Shown here one piece after another: positions 1 through 11,883 of a DNA stretch of 64,000 bases. Positions within the stretch are counted from its first letter, which is position 1, and each line of letters opens with the position of its first letter. The position numbers and the translations under genes were made by a program. The stretch is from Sarcocystis neurona (Eukaryota > Apicomplexa > Conoidasida > Eucoccidiorida > Sarcocystidae). The notes below the pieces were generated by a model. It did no database searches. It was not told where the DNA came from and saw nothing but the letters and a program-made list of their open reading frames with translations. The stretch spans positions 72,657 to 136,656 of the forward strand of contig KL647302.1 in the NCBI GenBank assembly GCA_000727475.1. Reading direction: 5' to 3'.

Positions 1-4
1 GTAG

Positions 5-6
<2 letters not shown>

Positions 7-53
<47 letters not shown>

Positions 54-61
54 CATACATA
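7..61. repeat. (AT)n microsatellite with ATAC tail
   Basis: About 43 bases of uninterrupted AT dinucleotide followed by several CATA units. It resembles the other AT tracts of the window, which commonly end in ATAC, ACGTGT or ACGCGT motifs. Confidence 0.95.
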
Positions 62-3000
62 CGTGTATACGTACAGGTATATAGTTAGAAAACCCGGGCA
101 GCTGAACCATACGCTCCGGCGTTGCTGCCGTCGTCACTTTAGTTGACGACCGTCCCTGAGAGGTCGTTGCTATACTTGAAGAACCTACGTACTTGAAGAT
201 GCCACCAATATAGTCAGCCCTGTATGTGTGTGTTTGCGTGTTGCGCGTTCAAATATTTGCATACTGTGTGTGCAAAAACTTTATCGTCTAGGGTACAAAC
301 GTGCCTATGTGCATGCAGAGTCTTGTGTGGATAACGGCTTGTGAATAGAGCGAGTCATCGGAGGTCCCTCTGCCACCAACGCTCTCTAAACTGGTAAGCT
401 GTATTTCAGGCGATTCAGAACTAATCATAGTGGACACCTCTCAGAACTCTCTCCCGGATCCACGTGGACAGTCAAATTGAAACAGGTCACACGCAGTTCT
501 CAAGCTGAAGCAGATCTCTCTTGATTTAACATGTAAGTCAAGACAACGTAGACTGTCCTCCCATTTGCGTTGTCTACGTGTATCCGTGGTCCCTTTTTTC
601 GAGAATGCTTGCTTGTACGCCGGAAAATATTGTCCTTTTCTGCTACACATTTTGCATTTAGCACGGCAGCGCGGGTGGCCGGCAATCGTTGTTAACAAGC
701 AGCTGACCTCGATAATCTTTCTGCTAGTGTTTTCTTAGGAGCCGAAACGTTTCCGTGAACGCTCGAGACGACAGCAGTGGGTGGTCTAAGTAGCTGCGCA
801 CTAACAGTCTGTCTACCAGTGCGGAACTGGTTGTACCCAGAGAGGTGCGTGCCGAATGGCCTCCGCGACTCTCGCACGGAGACGCTGGCTTACAGCTCTT
901 CCACTCGGGAAACGTTCTCCATTTTCACTTTCTTCGGGGTGATCACAGAGTATTTGCGTCCCCACCCGAAACAAGTCAACCAACATTCCTCCTTAAGGTT
1001 GAATCTCCCTGAGCGCGTATTGAAAACCAAGTGCAGCAGCACGCAGTTTTTCCTTCGAAGTTCAGCTGTGAGCAGCTGTTCCCTTTAACAGAAAGGCGTC
1101 ACAAAGGCAGTTGTGATGCATAGACGGGAGGACAGGTAGCGGGACTAATCACTAGCGCACAATCATGACACGTACTCTCAGAGTGTGCTCTTTCGTGAGG
1201 GAGACTAGTAGTCTTTACGGGAAAAAACTTGTAATGGAGTGGCTCGGGGAGTCCATCGAATTCTACTTTGACGGTTCGCTGATCCCTCGAAAAGGTACTG
1301 TTGGCACCTCTCCGCAGTATTGCATGTAGGCCCCAGTAACCGCAGGGCTTGATACAATGAGAGAACACGTCTGGGAGTCTGAGCACACCGGCAGAATGCG
1401 AAGAGCAAGACAAAGTCCGGCAAGAGTAGACAAGAGAAACCTTGCTTGGAAAGGTAACTGGTGACGACGCATAGTAAGGCCACTTTAAAAGGTAGTTGAA
1501 GGAAGGCCAAGAACGTACTGAAATATACAGATGGCCAAAGAGGTATTAAGACTACTTCTACGGGTGGTCTCCCTTTTAGCGAGGGGTGACTACATTATTG
1601 AGGCCGCTCGCGGCGAATGAAGGCGGGAGAAAAGTCACAGAAGGACATACAGAGTCGTGCAGAATACGAAGCGAATCCTCTGTGATAGCCTCAGAGGACG
1701 TACACAGGGGCTGTCAACCCCTTGTTCAGTACGCCATCCAGAAACAGTGAAGACGCTTACGCTCTAAAACATCTACCGCAGTTAGTGTCGATGCACCGGG
1801 CAACTGCTGCGCGTGCGATGAATGCGTTTGTCTAAAAATCCGCGAAAGCGTAAAGCGCTCAATAGTGTAAATGGGAGCTTGCGACAAAGCCCCTCCTTCC
1901 CGTAAGAACTGCCACAGGCGAAAAGTAATGGGCGACCTCGTTTACGGCTACAGAGGAATGCAAGCTGACGTAGTCGCAGCGTACAGCTAGGCACTGCGGA
2001 GACGTAAAAGGCAGTTCAATGTTGAAAAACAATGGAGATGAGTACTGAACGACATTTGTGCGTCACATATTTGCACGCGTCGACGGCTGTACATGCAGTC
2101 CATGATGCATCATTAATATCCTGTCCCAAACCCCTATTATGTTTTGGGAAGGTCATTAAAGATACTTTCAGGGTTGTCCCCTAGATATCTGCGTGTCATC
2201 GCTTCGTTCTGTCTTTCCGTCGGGAAAATGAGTCCGAGCCATCCACGCAGTGGCTATGTAGGCGACGGACGCGGAGAGGAGTGGACGGTCTGACATTATA
2301 AATAACGTAGGCGCACATTCGAACCAGTGCAGGTAGGGAAAATGGAGACAGCGTAGCTGCCTGCTTCTACGCACCGAGGCGCACGATGGAACAGTTATCG
2401 TGCACATGTGTGTGTCTACGAAGCGTCACGAAAATGAGATGACGAAAATGACGACAGGGAAATGCAAACGTGCGACAATGAAAAGAGGGAAGCAATCACA
2501 GATCACGGTCAATCTCGGAAGTATGCTGCGGACGTGGAGGTTTGCGAGTTCTTTTGCTCTGTTTGCTTGAGAGGCACGTGACGTATCGACACTGGTCGGG
2601 AACAAGACGCAGAGATTGGAAATCGGGTCGCCGTTAGATATATGGATATTACTGGAGAACCAAGCACTAGCCCCGGTGGCTAAAAGGGAAGTTAGAGGCT
2701 TGGGTAGCAAAGGGATGCACGTACTTTAGCCAGACTTACTGAGTAGGTGAGACGGGGAGTCGGAGGGCACTGCTAGTAGAAGCCAGTGTCCTGCGTCCCG
2801 CTGGCATTGGAGCTTTGCCGCAGAACTAAACACCGAAACAAAAGAGTTGAAGAAACCTCGCTACGGTAAGTTGTATTGGTGAGTCGTGTTATTTCACATA
2901 TGTATCCCAACTCAACATTTGGCGCGTACAACGGGTGCCACAACGCATCGCAGTACAAGACACACAGCGTAGCCGCTACTGGAAGTATTACAAGGAGGAC

Positions 3001-3588
3001 GACTACGGGAAGTGTATTTCAACTGTGGAAGACCTTTCCTTTCATGACACAACTGGAGGTACAAACACCATACTTAATGAGCAACAAGTACGGTTGTGGA
3101 CGTATAACACCGCTGTGGTGTTTCAACTGTGCATCTAAATGGCAATGGACCGGACAAGTGTTCCCTCCCGCTAGCTGCTCGGGCGCTTGTGCTCGCATAC
3201 GATGTGTTCATCATCAATAGCGGTTGCTTCACGAAGACAGACCGGTCGTACGCAGGGTACACTGCTCGAAATTATTTCTTCACCCAGAGGAGTGAATATC
3301 GCTACACACCCGTGTATACAGATATGTTTCCGTGTACCCGTCCCCCCCTACTGCGAACGACAAGTCGCCCAGATGGAGGTGTCCGTAGTTTGTACTCTTG
3401 AGCGTATTCGATAGCCGCTGCGGATTTGACGGTTTGCTTGAAATATTCAAACATTTTCAGAAGTGCACACAGGCATCAAGCACCCCTACGCGCCACTACG
3501 TCAGCCTCCTTGCCGCTGCAACATCGGCGAAAGCAAGGCCTCCCGCAGCAGCTAGCGTCAGTCTCTCGCGCACACACAGTGACATTAC
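62..3588. other. repeat-poor segment, no gene recognised
   Basis: This stretch has no CAG runs and only short scattered open frames on both strands, the longest about 115 codons. None has a convincing combination of ATG, splice consensus and protein-like composition. Short spliced exons could be hidden here, as they seem to be further right in the same segment. Confidence 0.5.
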
Positions 3589-3614
3589 ATATATATATAT
3601 ATATATATATATAT
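3589..3614. repeat. (AT)n microsatellite
   Basis: Thirteen AT units. The surrounding frames encode Tyr-Ile repeats only because of this tract. Confidence 0.95.
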
Positions 3615-5762
3615 CCCGTATCCGGCTTCCGGAGTCGGCGCCTGCAAATAAGGACAGCGCCTGAAATAGAGTGACAAAATAACTGTGACATCTCTGTCGC
3701 GACAATGCGTCTGGGGGTTCAACATGACTGATTTACCTGTATCGTGCGCGTGTCCGTCCGTGTGCCTCGACTGACAACTGGTTGAGTAAAGGAGATCTGC
3801 CGCTCGGCCACACAAGCGTATGCGTACGCGTAAGCAACGAAAGTGGGGACGTTTCTAGGGTTATACACATATATACGCTACTGTTAACACACCTGTAAGA
3901 TGATGTTGCCCTTCACACACGACTGTACACTTGTGAATTGTCGTAGGGTCTCCACAAATATCCCTTGGTTCCATACGCACCCATACAAGCTACACGCGCG
4001 AAGTATTTGCCTCCTAATGACGCAAGCCTTGATCGGCGAATACCGCACTTATCCTCGTCACTTCCAGCTCGTCTTTTAGACTTCACCGTCCACATCGTGC
4101 AAAGTGATGCAACAGATAACGTACACTCACTAACAAGCACCCCCAACACAGCACCCTTAACACAACATCGTGCTGCGCAGCGCGTAGGCAGAACGTGAAG
4201 TGGGTACGTGCAAATAAATTAGCTCTATTCTACCAGCGCTGCCCCCGGTCGTCCCTTCTGCACAACTGCACAGAAACAGGTCAGAGCGGCAGTGTGCAAA
4301 CCAATGATCGCAAGCGTAGGCAACAGTAGTAGAAACCCAATGAAAAGATGAGGAAACACACGGAAGCTCGGCGTGTGAGGATTTCCGTGTATACGTGTAT
4401 GTGCACACACAAACGTATATGTATCTTTCTGTTCTGGTACGCACACGCGTCAACAGACACTGCGCAAAGGGCAGGGCTCATCGAATCGCGCATCACTAGT
4501 ATATCTGTGTGTGTGGGTGGGGGGGGGGTACGAATGCTTGTGTCGAGGTACAAGGAGTAACAGCAAAATACTAAACTCTTCGTAGATCTATTCGGACACA
4601 TATTTACGTAATTGTGTAAGTTGCGGTTGTGGAGGCACAATGTAATACTCAGGTGCAAATGTTAAGATCCGTTCGGCCACAACAGCATAAAAGTAATATT
4701 CGCACTACCGGCGCTGGAAACGGTGTGTATATGCAGACACTTCGCAAAAAGCTGCGCCCCATTTTGACTGAGAATGAGTAGAAACAAGCGTACGACCATA
4801 CCAGCTAAACACTTTCATCTTGTCACGCGCGTATGACTTCCGTGTATGTGTGTGGGCATGTGTCTCGTGTGTCGCGGGAGGCGAGCGCATGTATGCTCAC
4901 TTTAAAGTGAGTCATGCCGAATGCTTTGACGACCCTCCGTCACCTTGTTTCCGTACAATGGGTGAATCTGCAACGGAGTAAGTCCGCTCCCTAGAGGTCT
5001 TGCCAAGGCACAGTGCTCTTATCTGCTTCAACAGCATACTTCCTACGAGATATTTCGCACTCTGTACACCCGACTTGAGGGGAGACTCCCCAAGACCACA
5101 TCTTTACCAGTTTACGTCGTAGTTACAGGGAGTCAGCCAGAATGCGCCGGCAGTCTACGTATATTAGAATATGGATACATAGACGCGTGCAGGGAAACCT
5201 TCCCTGCTTCATTGTAAATTCCCTTGACAAAGCATGGCCGACGCAAAACCGGGAACGTATACTTGAGCTCGCAGTGTTCTTTGACTGGAGAGCCTAGGCG
5301 CGTCAGCACCTACATAAAGGATTCACGTAGAGTTCAGCAATCGTACAGCCAATTGTCCGATTCATTCCATTACTATCCCCCAAATAGGGCGAAAATTGAG
5401 AACAATCGAGCGCGACGTCTTTCCCACGTAAGCCTGCATTTGTAGTCTGATTACCTAACACACGTCAGCCGCAGGCGAGGGGACTATCAGGATGGGAGGT
5501 TGGGCGAAGCGTACTCCTGAGTGAAGACAGTGTAAAGTGTGCAGTAGAGCTCTCTCCGTAGCTCATACCTAAAGTGATGGGTACGGTTCACTCAAGATGG
5601 ATGCACAAGATCTTGAAATGTGGAGGCGACCGTCACGGTTTTAACGGCATGAGAGTTGTTTACAATATAGTGATAGATTGGCAATACGCCGAACACAGAG
5701 GCATGCACAAGAGTTTCCCCATTTCAGACAGGCGTGATTCAGCGCCCTCTTCTTCCCTGCAG
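3615..5762. other. repeat-poor segment, no gene recognised
   Basis: Only short open frames are present and no exon pair could be phased. A run of ten G lies at about 4519-4528. The frames at 4157-4658 are of CA/TA-rich composition and are not protein-like. Confidence 0.45.
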
Positions 5763-5894
5763 GGCACTTCCCATCTACGTGTCTACAGTTCTACGTTGGG
5801 AAATGAGCGAATTCGTAGTCTAATGGACAACCTCCACATGCAGCTCGTTTCGGAGCTTCGATCCAACGAATGTAGTGCATACAGTACTTACTGA
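5763..5894 (+). CDS. candidate terminal exon, unknown protein
   Basis: The frame opens directly after a strong 3' splice site (CTCTTCTTCCCTGCAG ending at 5762). It runs 43 codons to a TGA at 5892-5894 in phase 0. The peptide is rich in polar and charged residues (for example LRVYSSTLGNERIRSLMDNL) and has no low complexity. No upstream exon was phased; the frame is open upstream but has no clear start. It overlaps the end of a minus-strand signal-peptide ORF at 5973-5791, and both are unlikely to be real. The call rests on splice consensus and composition alone. Confidence 0.3.
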   Translation, partial: GTSHLRVYSSTLGNERIRSLMDNLHMQLVSELRSNECSAYSTY

Positions 5895-5973
5895 CGATGT
5901 GAGACGGTGCAGGAGATGCAGCGGGAGAGAAACAGCAAGTAAGGAGAATCAATGAAAGAGGCGCTTTCACCAT
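5791..5973 (-). CDS. candidate secreted small protein or signal-peptide exon
   Basis: An ATG at 5973 opens a 60-codon frame. Its first 25 residues form a classical signal peptide: MVKAPLSLILLTCC followed by small residues and prolines. The rest has five cysteines and ends at TAG 5793-5791. Alternatively it is exon 1 only. A full-consensus donor GTAAGT begins at 5891, just after the signal peptide, leaving an 82-base exon in phase 1. No downstream exon was found to match. It lies antisense to the candidate exon 5763-5894. Secretion is inferred from the hydrophobic core only. Confidence 0.3.
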   Translation of the reverse strand: MVKAPLSLILLTCCFSPAASPAPSHIVSKYCMHYIRWIEAPKRAACGGCPLDYEFAHFPT

Positions 5974-6309
5974 ATTGCTTGTTGACCGCACAAACACACG
6001 CGACAGCATACGCACGGCTGCATCACCGAAAAAACTAACTTCACACTGCTTGTGATGAGACAAGTTCAGAGGCATCAGATATCCGAAAACGTCACGACAA
6101 AGAAATCCTATTCCTCTCAAAAACCATCAAATTATCCTAGAGAACGGGTAACCTCGGGGGAAGCAAGCGTTTCATCTTGGCTGCAGTGTATGTACACCTA
6201 ACTTGCCATAGTACCACTCAACGATCACGATTATGCGGCCAACGAAGCGGCTTAGTTTTTGGCGCTGCGGGTGATTTACTAAAGGAGACTCCTGTATGTA
6301 ATAGCAGCA

Positions 6310-7597
6310 TGATTTTCCCATTATGGATCTTCCTTGCGCTGCTTCGCACGCAGTGTGGCGCTTTGTTCGCAGCTGCAAGCCAAGCAGACATTGTGCTCGA
6401 GCACTACACGCCGAAACACAGGGAGATTATCGGTACGAGGATTTGATTAGTTTCATTGCTTCCTTCCAAATACCAAACCTGCGTACTTCTAACTGATCCG
6501 ACTTGTCGGTGGGGCTTCGCAGACATGCTACCAAACGACTTTGCGCCAATAAGTACGACCCTGTGTCCGACGGTCTACAATACAAATAGTTTTGTATCTC
6601 AAATCTTGCAGCGAACATAGCTCAGCAGCCTGCCCCCGCTGAAGAAATCCCTACGCCGACGCTGCAGGGGCAGGAACCTCTGGGTGCATCAGTAGAGCAG
6701 CTTATCAGGGAGCCCGCGAGGTTCGGAACTCCGCTGGCCGAAATCAAACACAAAATGAGCACGTACCTCAACAAAGTTAGTTTGACACCAACTGCACTGT
6801 CGTATGACCTGCTACAGTCAACGTTCCACAACTGCAACTTTGCTACGCAGTTGGAGTCGATTGTCGGACGCAACACAGTGATTCTGCAGGTAAGCCAAAC
6901 CAGAGCGACCTGCGAAGTAGCACCTCATATTCCAGTGCTGCTCAGCTTGACGTATGAGGGAGACCCTGCACCGTCAGAAAATAGGCGGAGTTACGGGTTT
7001 CTACTCTCCTATCCCCAGTCGATCTGCGTCGTACGTAAGAAGGCTATTTCTGAAGTCAGCTTACCTCGGCGAAACGATATGTTCTAATGTACTTTCAAAA
7101 GAAACGTACACACTGACAATTGGAAGGGTTCGTTTGTTTTTTTGATGGAGGGAAGAGCAACTTTCGACATTGTAAGCTGCTTTTTTTCCGTCGCACCATT
7201 ACTTCTGTTCAAAACGTCTACTGCGTGGTGGTCCCCTGCACGGCTGTTTGTGGTTCAATATTACTGCGAGTGCCATTCACATGCCAGCAGGATCAAACCG
7301 TTTGCAGAAACCATGCAATACGCCGGCTTGAAAAAAAACACGGAAAAATACCTTAAGTACTTTTCCGGTCATAAAAACGGTGGTTGACTGCGACCATAAG
7401 CGACTTGAATGTTCCAAACATCCACTGTTACTCGAATTCGCAACTTGACGTGATGGAGCGCACATTAAAACAATAGGGGTCAACTGCAGCTGCCACAACA
7501 ACGGCTCTTTGTCCCTGACAATAAACACGTGGCGCCGTCGACGATAGTCATAGGGCATTTCACGTTTCACTGCGTCTCGGATTGGACACAGGCATAA
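6310..7597 (+). CDS. candidate three-exon secreted protein, about 168 aa
   Basis: The model joins 6310-6431, 6611-6887 and 7490-7597, which is 507 bases in phase. Exon 1 starts with ATG and encodes a signal peptide (MIFPLWIFLALLRTQCGALF, then small residues). It ends in a GTACGA donor after one base of a codon. Exon 2 follows a good acceptor (TATCTCAAATCTTGCAG), completes that codon, and encodes a proline/glutamate-rich then amphipathic segment (ASVEQLIREPARFGTP, LSYDLLQSTFHNCNF). It ends at a GTAAGC donor in phase 0. Exons 1 and 2 fit well. Exon 3, ending at TAA 7595-7597, has a weaker acceptor and is the least certain part. No family was recognised, and few cysteines are present, which argues against the Eimeria SAG family. 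Confidence 0.4.
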
Positions 7598-7661
7598 TTT
7601 TTCCAATTAAATAACCTAATACACGACACTATACATCGCTTCAAGCTGATGAAAATTTCAG

Positions 7662-8514
7662 GTGAAGCACTGGGTGAGCACATATTCGATGGCTACTCGT
7701 CGTACGGAAGCTCGAAAATTGACAAACTGCAGATCAAACCGAATGCCTGAGAACTTTGACGCTGGTGGCTCCTTCGTGGAAACTGTGCGCCTTGTATGAC
7801 CAATTACAACGACGCACGCGGACGCCCTGTACGTTGAGACGCTCCGTATTAGTCGTGCCGTGCATCACGTGTAACTCCTGCAAAGCTTTTTATCACCGTG
7901 TAGGAATGTCCCCCTCAAAGCTGACAACCTGCGATAACATGCCGGACAATCCTTTACACTTAACTGAACTCCGCTGCATGCGTATTTCGTGTTATTCATG
8001 ATCCACGTACCTGCTTTTTCTGTACCACGTGGCACCTTCAGCGGAATGCTGCACGAGAGTTCGCTGACAAGCACACAAATGTCTGCGCTGACCCCAGACA
8101 AACAGAATACGATGGTGGGACATGCACACATGTCAGTGTAGAGAATTCAAAGATTTCATCTACCCTTACAGTCTCCAAAGTAGTCGCATGTACCGAAATA
8201 GCTGCGAGACACTACAGCACTACACAACTCTCTCTGCAAACATCCTGGATCAGGAGTGGAACACTGCAGCCGTTACAACGCAGATTCCCAGGTTACTTGA
8301 TGATTTTTCCCACAGACTACCTCCAGAACTCATGCTGCACCCTGAACGTATTTATCACTGCATTCACACAATCGATGAATGGCACAAACGGTTCATCACA
8401 CACAAGCACGCGACTGCAGCTAGCAAAATTTCATTAACGGACAAGGCGGCCACTGCACTAGTCGCTGCACCATGCAACAATCCATGCGCTGTTAGAACAC
8501 AGATGCACTCTTGA
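7662..8514 (+). other. overlapping open frames, possible exons
   Basis: Several stop-free stretches follow acceptor-like sites. After TTTCAG at 7661 one frame gives a short C-terminal-like peptide ending in LQIKPNA and stop; a second frame is open to 7793. After CTTCAG at 8041 one frame is open to TAA at 8437, and another runs from ATG 8122 to TGA at 8514, so about 300 bases are open in two frames. Peptides in both look protein-like (EFADKHTNVCADPR in one, RLLDDFSHRLPPELMLHP in the other). I could not join them in phase to the gene ending at 7597 or to each other. Confidence 0.25.
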
Positions 8515-8694
8515 GAGCGTCAATAATCAACGTTATGCCTGTTTAAAGGTGCAGGAGAAACGCGGACACCTGTTCGTGCATACGCAGATGTTGTTGTCAG
8601 TCTGCTGCGGAACGCGTAAAGTTTTGAGAGGCGCAGCAGCCGTACAAAGCAATTATTTACAGGGGATTTGTGTGCCAGTAAAGCTCCGCCCTCC

Positions 8695-10110
8695 TTAATC
8701 GGAGCACCACGTTCTCCACAAGTATGACGGATGCCAGACACCTGGAGTCGATAGCGTATCGATAAATGGGTCCGCCTCATCACGAGGTGGTGCCGGCTCC
8801 ACGGTTATTACAACCTGCTTGCCTTCTTCATTGTAAGCTCCGGGAGAGGAAACAGTTGGCAGGGTCTTGGAGTGGAGGTGCGAGCAGCGGTAAACGTAGA
8901 GATCCAGCAGCTTCCATATGTAGAGAAAACGTAAGCCGATAATGCACCGCGGGTTCAACAAATTAACCCGGTGTCCACTGAGGCAAAAGCGGGACACAAT
9001 ACAGCCGTGCTGCACGGGGGACTCACAGTCACTCTGTAATGATGACATGTTCGCATCATTAAAGTCAACACGCTAGTCAACTAAAGCCATACTGCGAGAC
9101 TAGGTGGGACTCACTCCGAGATGTTGCTCAACTGACAACGCAGCAACTCGAGTAAACGCTCAGATACACCAGCTAGAAAAAAGACAACAGGTGCTGGCAA
9201 AATCATACATTACAACTGAAATCATTTGCAGAGGGCGCCCAAGTAAATAAAAATCACAACATGCGGGTGGAGAACACATGTGCAGCGTGTAGAACCAGTT
9301 ACCTTTACACGTATGATTCTGTCCCTACTTACCCCCAGAAATCGTAGTATGCCTACGGCCGCCAGCGTTGAAGCCACAAACCAGCAGTAGAGTTGCAACT
9401 AGGAGATGTCAAGACGCGACGCTGCGCAGGAGAGCGACTGGGTGCAAAACCCAGACTCCTCTACCTGCTGTCCTACTTACATCAGTTGGACTTCTGATAC
9501 TTGATTTCGAAACAACATTATACTGAAAATTGACGGCGGCAGCGCACTTATGTCTCCATTAATATTTACTAAGGGCCGCATCTCATTTTTGTTACCTGCG
9601 ACAGCATTCCCATTTTGAATAGCAGCCCCGCGAAGAGATGCTGCCTCACCCTCGGGAGCGTCGCTATACAGCAGCGAATCGAATTCTGCAGGTGCCCAAA
9701 CAATCCGGTCACTCGTAACAGCTACGCACACCAAATCAACGCTACACGCGTCCTACCGTCGATGCCTACTGAGAAAACGTACAAACCATTTGCAGGAATC
9801 CGCAGTGTAAAACTCCCTTCTACGCACGTGCACCCGCCGGCTACGCTTCCCGTCTGCATACCTGAAAAAGCCTTCGATGGTGAACATGAGAATGATACCA
9901 CACGCGTCGAGAGTGAATAATGGAGTCGTGCATTCGCGAAGGGTTCGCAAGTCTTCAAGAGTTTCCAACTGCAGCGCGTTGCTTATAAGTGCTTCACCGG
10001 CAGGAGGCGACGACCGCGGGCACGTGACGCTCATCACCGCCTTCTCCGCCAGAGAGCCCCAACGTGGGGGCTGCAGATTACACAGAGTGAAACCATGCGA
10101 CGGCACGCTT
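8695..10110 (-). CDS. three phased exons, unknown protein (5' end missing)
   Basis: Exons 10110-9862, 9741-9481 and 8977-8695 join in consistent phase with canonical splice sites: acceptor CTCTGCTTGCAG at 10111, donor GTATGC at 9861, donor GTAAGTAGG at 9480, and acceptor TTTTGCCTCAG before 8977. The last exon ends in TAA at 8697-8695. Together they encode about 260 residues without low complexity. They include a hydrophobic stretch at the exon 1/2 junction (CGIILMFTIEGFF, then VDLVCVAVTS) and another early in exon 3 (CIIGLRFLYIWKLLDLYV), so a membrane protein is possible. The first known exon starts inside a codon, so one or more 5' exons are missing; none upstream matched in phase. The 120-base first intron is itself open in another frame. 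Confidence 0.45.
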
Positions 10111-10278
10111 CTGCAAGCAGAGGAACATGTGCTGATTCAACCCTGCAAACGGAGTTGCTGACGGACGAACACGCTGGACACGGACTCGCCTGGAGGTGAC
10201 AACTAGTTCAAGTTCTTGCTACACATGTAGTCACGCGTACAAGCATTTTACGAGAGACATACACGTGCACATGTACAG

Positions 10279-10677
10279 GAGGAGGAGTATTTACATCACA
10301 AGCCTGCATCAACGAAGACGATAATGACATCGCCCACCGTCTTTCCAACAAAACTACCATTTGTCCTGCGAGGAAGATGTGCATCTCCAAAAGGTAAGCG
10401 TCAGGCTGCGTCCCCTCTCTGTACAGAACTCTACGTTTTCACAAATCGTGACGCTCAGTGTCCGCAACTGTTTGCATCGTTGTTGAGAGTTGACACGCAC
10501 TATCCCGCCTTCGGCTCTCTACGAATCCTGTCGAATGCACATAGGGAGACAATATGAATATGCAGACAGTATGAACATTGCAGTTTTTCTCTACAGGTAG
10601 CCGTGGCTCACGATAAGCAGACGATGGCGGTAAAATGCTGCGGTCGTCTGATCTCCTGCAGAATGCAGCTGAACTAG
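10279..10677 (+). CDS. candidate exon pair, frame unresolved
   Basis: A segment at 10279-10393 is bounded by an acceptor (ATGTACAG) and a consensus donor (AAAAG, then GTAAGC) and is open in two frames. A second segment, 10597-10677, follows a strong acceptor (TTTTTCTCTACAG). It reads 26 residues to TAG in phase 0 (VAVAHDKQTMAVKCCGRLI at its start). The phases of the two segments do not agree in a way that keeps a long frame: both joins reach stop quickly. They may belong to different models, or an exon between them is missed. Confidence 0.25.
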
Positions 10678-10735
10678 AAAAATGCCGTCGCTTCCCTCCT
10701 TACCATTCACCTCGTGTAACAGACGCTCACGTCTG

Positions 10736-11129
10736 TCACCTGTATTCTCGCTCACTAACACACCCACGCAAGGGATGCATGAAACGGTGGCGACGCTTCG
10801 CGTCCGAACAGTGGGCCTTCCACAAAACGGGTACCTCTTTAAGAAAGCGAAGATTGCGACGCTGCCAGAGCATAGCAGCAAGAAGGGCAGCAAGTTCTTC
10901 TGCTGCTGCTGCTCCGCGAGTGAGAAAACCACTACTTGCTGCTCCTGCTGCTGCAGGAGTAATGCAGTCCAGCACCTGGTAGCTGCAGCTCCATGCGCCC
11001 GCTGCACCACAGAAGCTGCTTCTGCTGCTGCTACTGCTGCACTCGCTGCGTAGCCGTGGAGAAGCATCGCCCGACAGCTGCGGCCACTCCTCATTCTCGT
11101 CCAACAGGTGACTGGAGGTCGCTGCTGCT
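10736..11129 (-). CDS. candidate terminal exon, Ala/Ser-rich protein
   Basis: The exon begins after a pyrimidine-rich acceptor (CCTTCTTGACGACTGGCAG, ending at 11130). It runs about 130 codons to TGA at 10738-10736. It contains short serine and alanine runs from CAG-type repeats. Its non-repetitive C-terminal half is basic (LRFLKEVPVLWKAHCSDAKR). The flanking acidic stretch HLLDENEEWPQLSGDA also looks protein-like. A second minus frame over the same bases is open but more hydrophobic and Q-rich. No upstream exon was phased and no family is recognised. Confidence 0.4.
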
Positions 11130-11389
11130 CTGCCAGTCGTCAAGAAGGGGGGGCTGCGGCTCTCCCTTTCGACCCGCCGCAAGGACAGTACTATTAAATA
11201 TCTAGAAGTATGGCAGCGACAGCAGCAGGAGGCGCAACCAGCAGCACAGCAGTCGACTGGGTGGCGCAGAATAAATTTTTTCCAAAGCGCCTGCACGATT
11301 GCACAGCATACGGCGGTCGACGTCTTGCTTGTCTATGCAGGTATATTTTAGATACGTATGTGTCTCCACGTACAACTACACTCACGTAC

Positions 11390-11414
11390 ATATATATATA
11401 TATATATATATATA
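11390..11414. repeat. (AT)n microsatellite
   Basis: Twelve AT units inside a CACGTACA...TACACACT context. Confidence 0.95.
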
Positions 11415-11660
11415 CACACTGACGGATGGCTACGTATGCGTAAGTACGTATCACCTTGCGTGGGGGGCACCGCCCGCAGTCAAGAGTTGTGGTCCTGAAG
11501 GCCACTACGATTGCGAAGCTGTTTCGCGGCACTAGAAAGAAACAAGAACCCAGCTCTACAGCACAAACGTAGATGAGTGCGTTTTTTACGTACGTGGACA
11601 TATGTTTGCCTGCGCCTTTATAGCTGGCCTTAGGGTGGCGTATCGTCCTTTCTCTTACAG

Positions 11661-11883
11661 GCCTGTCGTTGCTGCTCTTCCCCCTGCTGTTGTCTTCCGC
11701 ACACGGTGCGCCGCTGCTGTTGTGGTATCGTCAACTGTATTATCTCTTTATCTCGTTGCTGCTGCTGTTGCTGCTGCCCCCTCCTGGCGTCGCCTTTTTC
11801 TCTGGTCTTGCCAGCTATCTGTTTCGGCTATCTTTCAGCTGTTGCTCTCGCGTGCTACTGCTGAGGTCGGAATTTGTTGGTGA
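11661..11883 (+). CDS. candidate Ala-rich exon
   Basis: A good acceptor (CGTCCTTTCTCTTACAG) ends at 11660. The alanine frame that follows is open to a TGA after 11880 and contains AAAVVV and VAAAVAAAP. The same bases give a leucine frame to 12085, which is typical CTG-repeat noise. The CTG orientation would also allow minus-strand coding, but minus frames here are interrupted. Weakly supported. Confidence 0.22.

Noticed and set aside
6622..7606. Minus frames 6876-6622 and 7606-7277
   Set aside because: They start at non-ATG codons and are antisense to phased plus exons; the second is protein-like but unsupported by splice sites.
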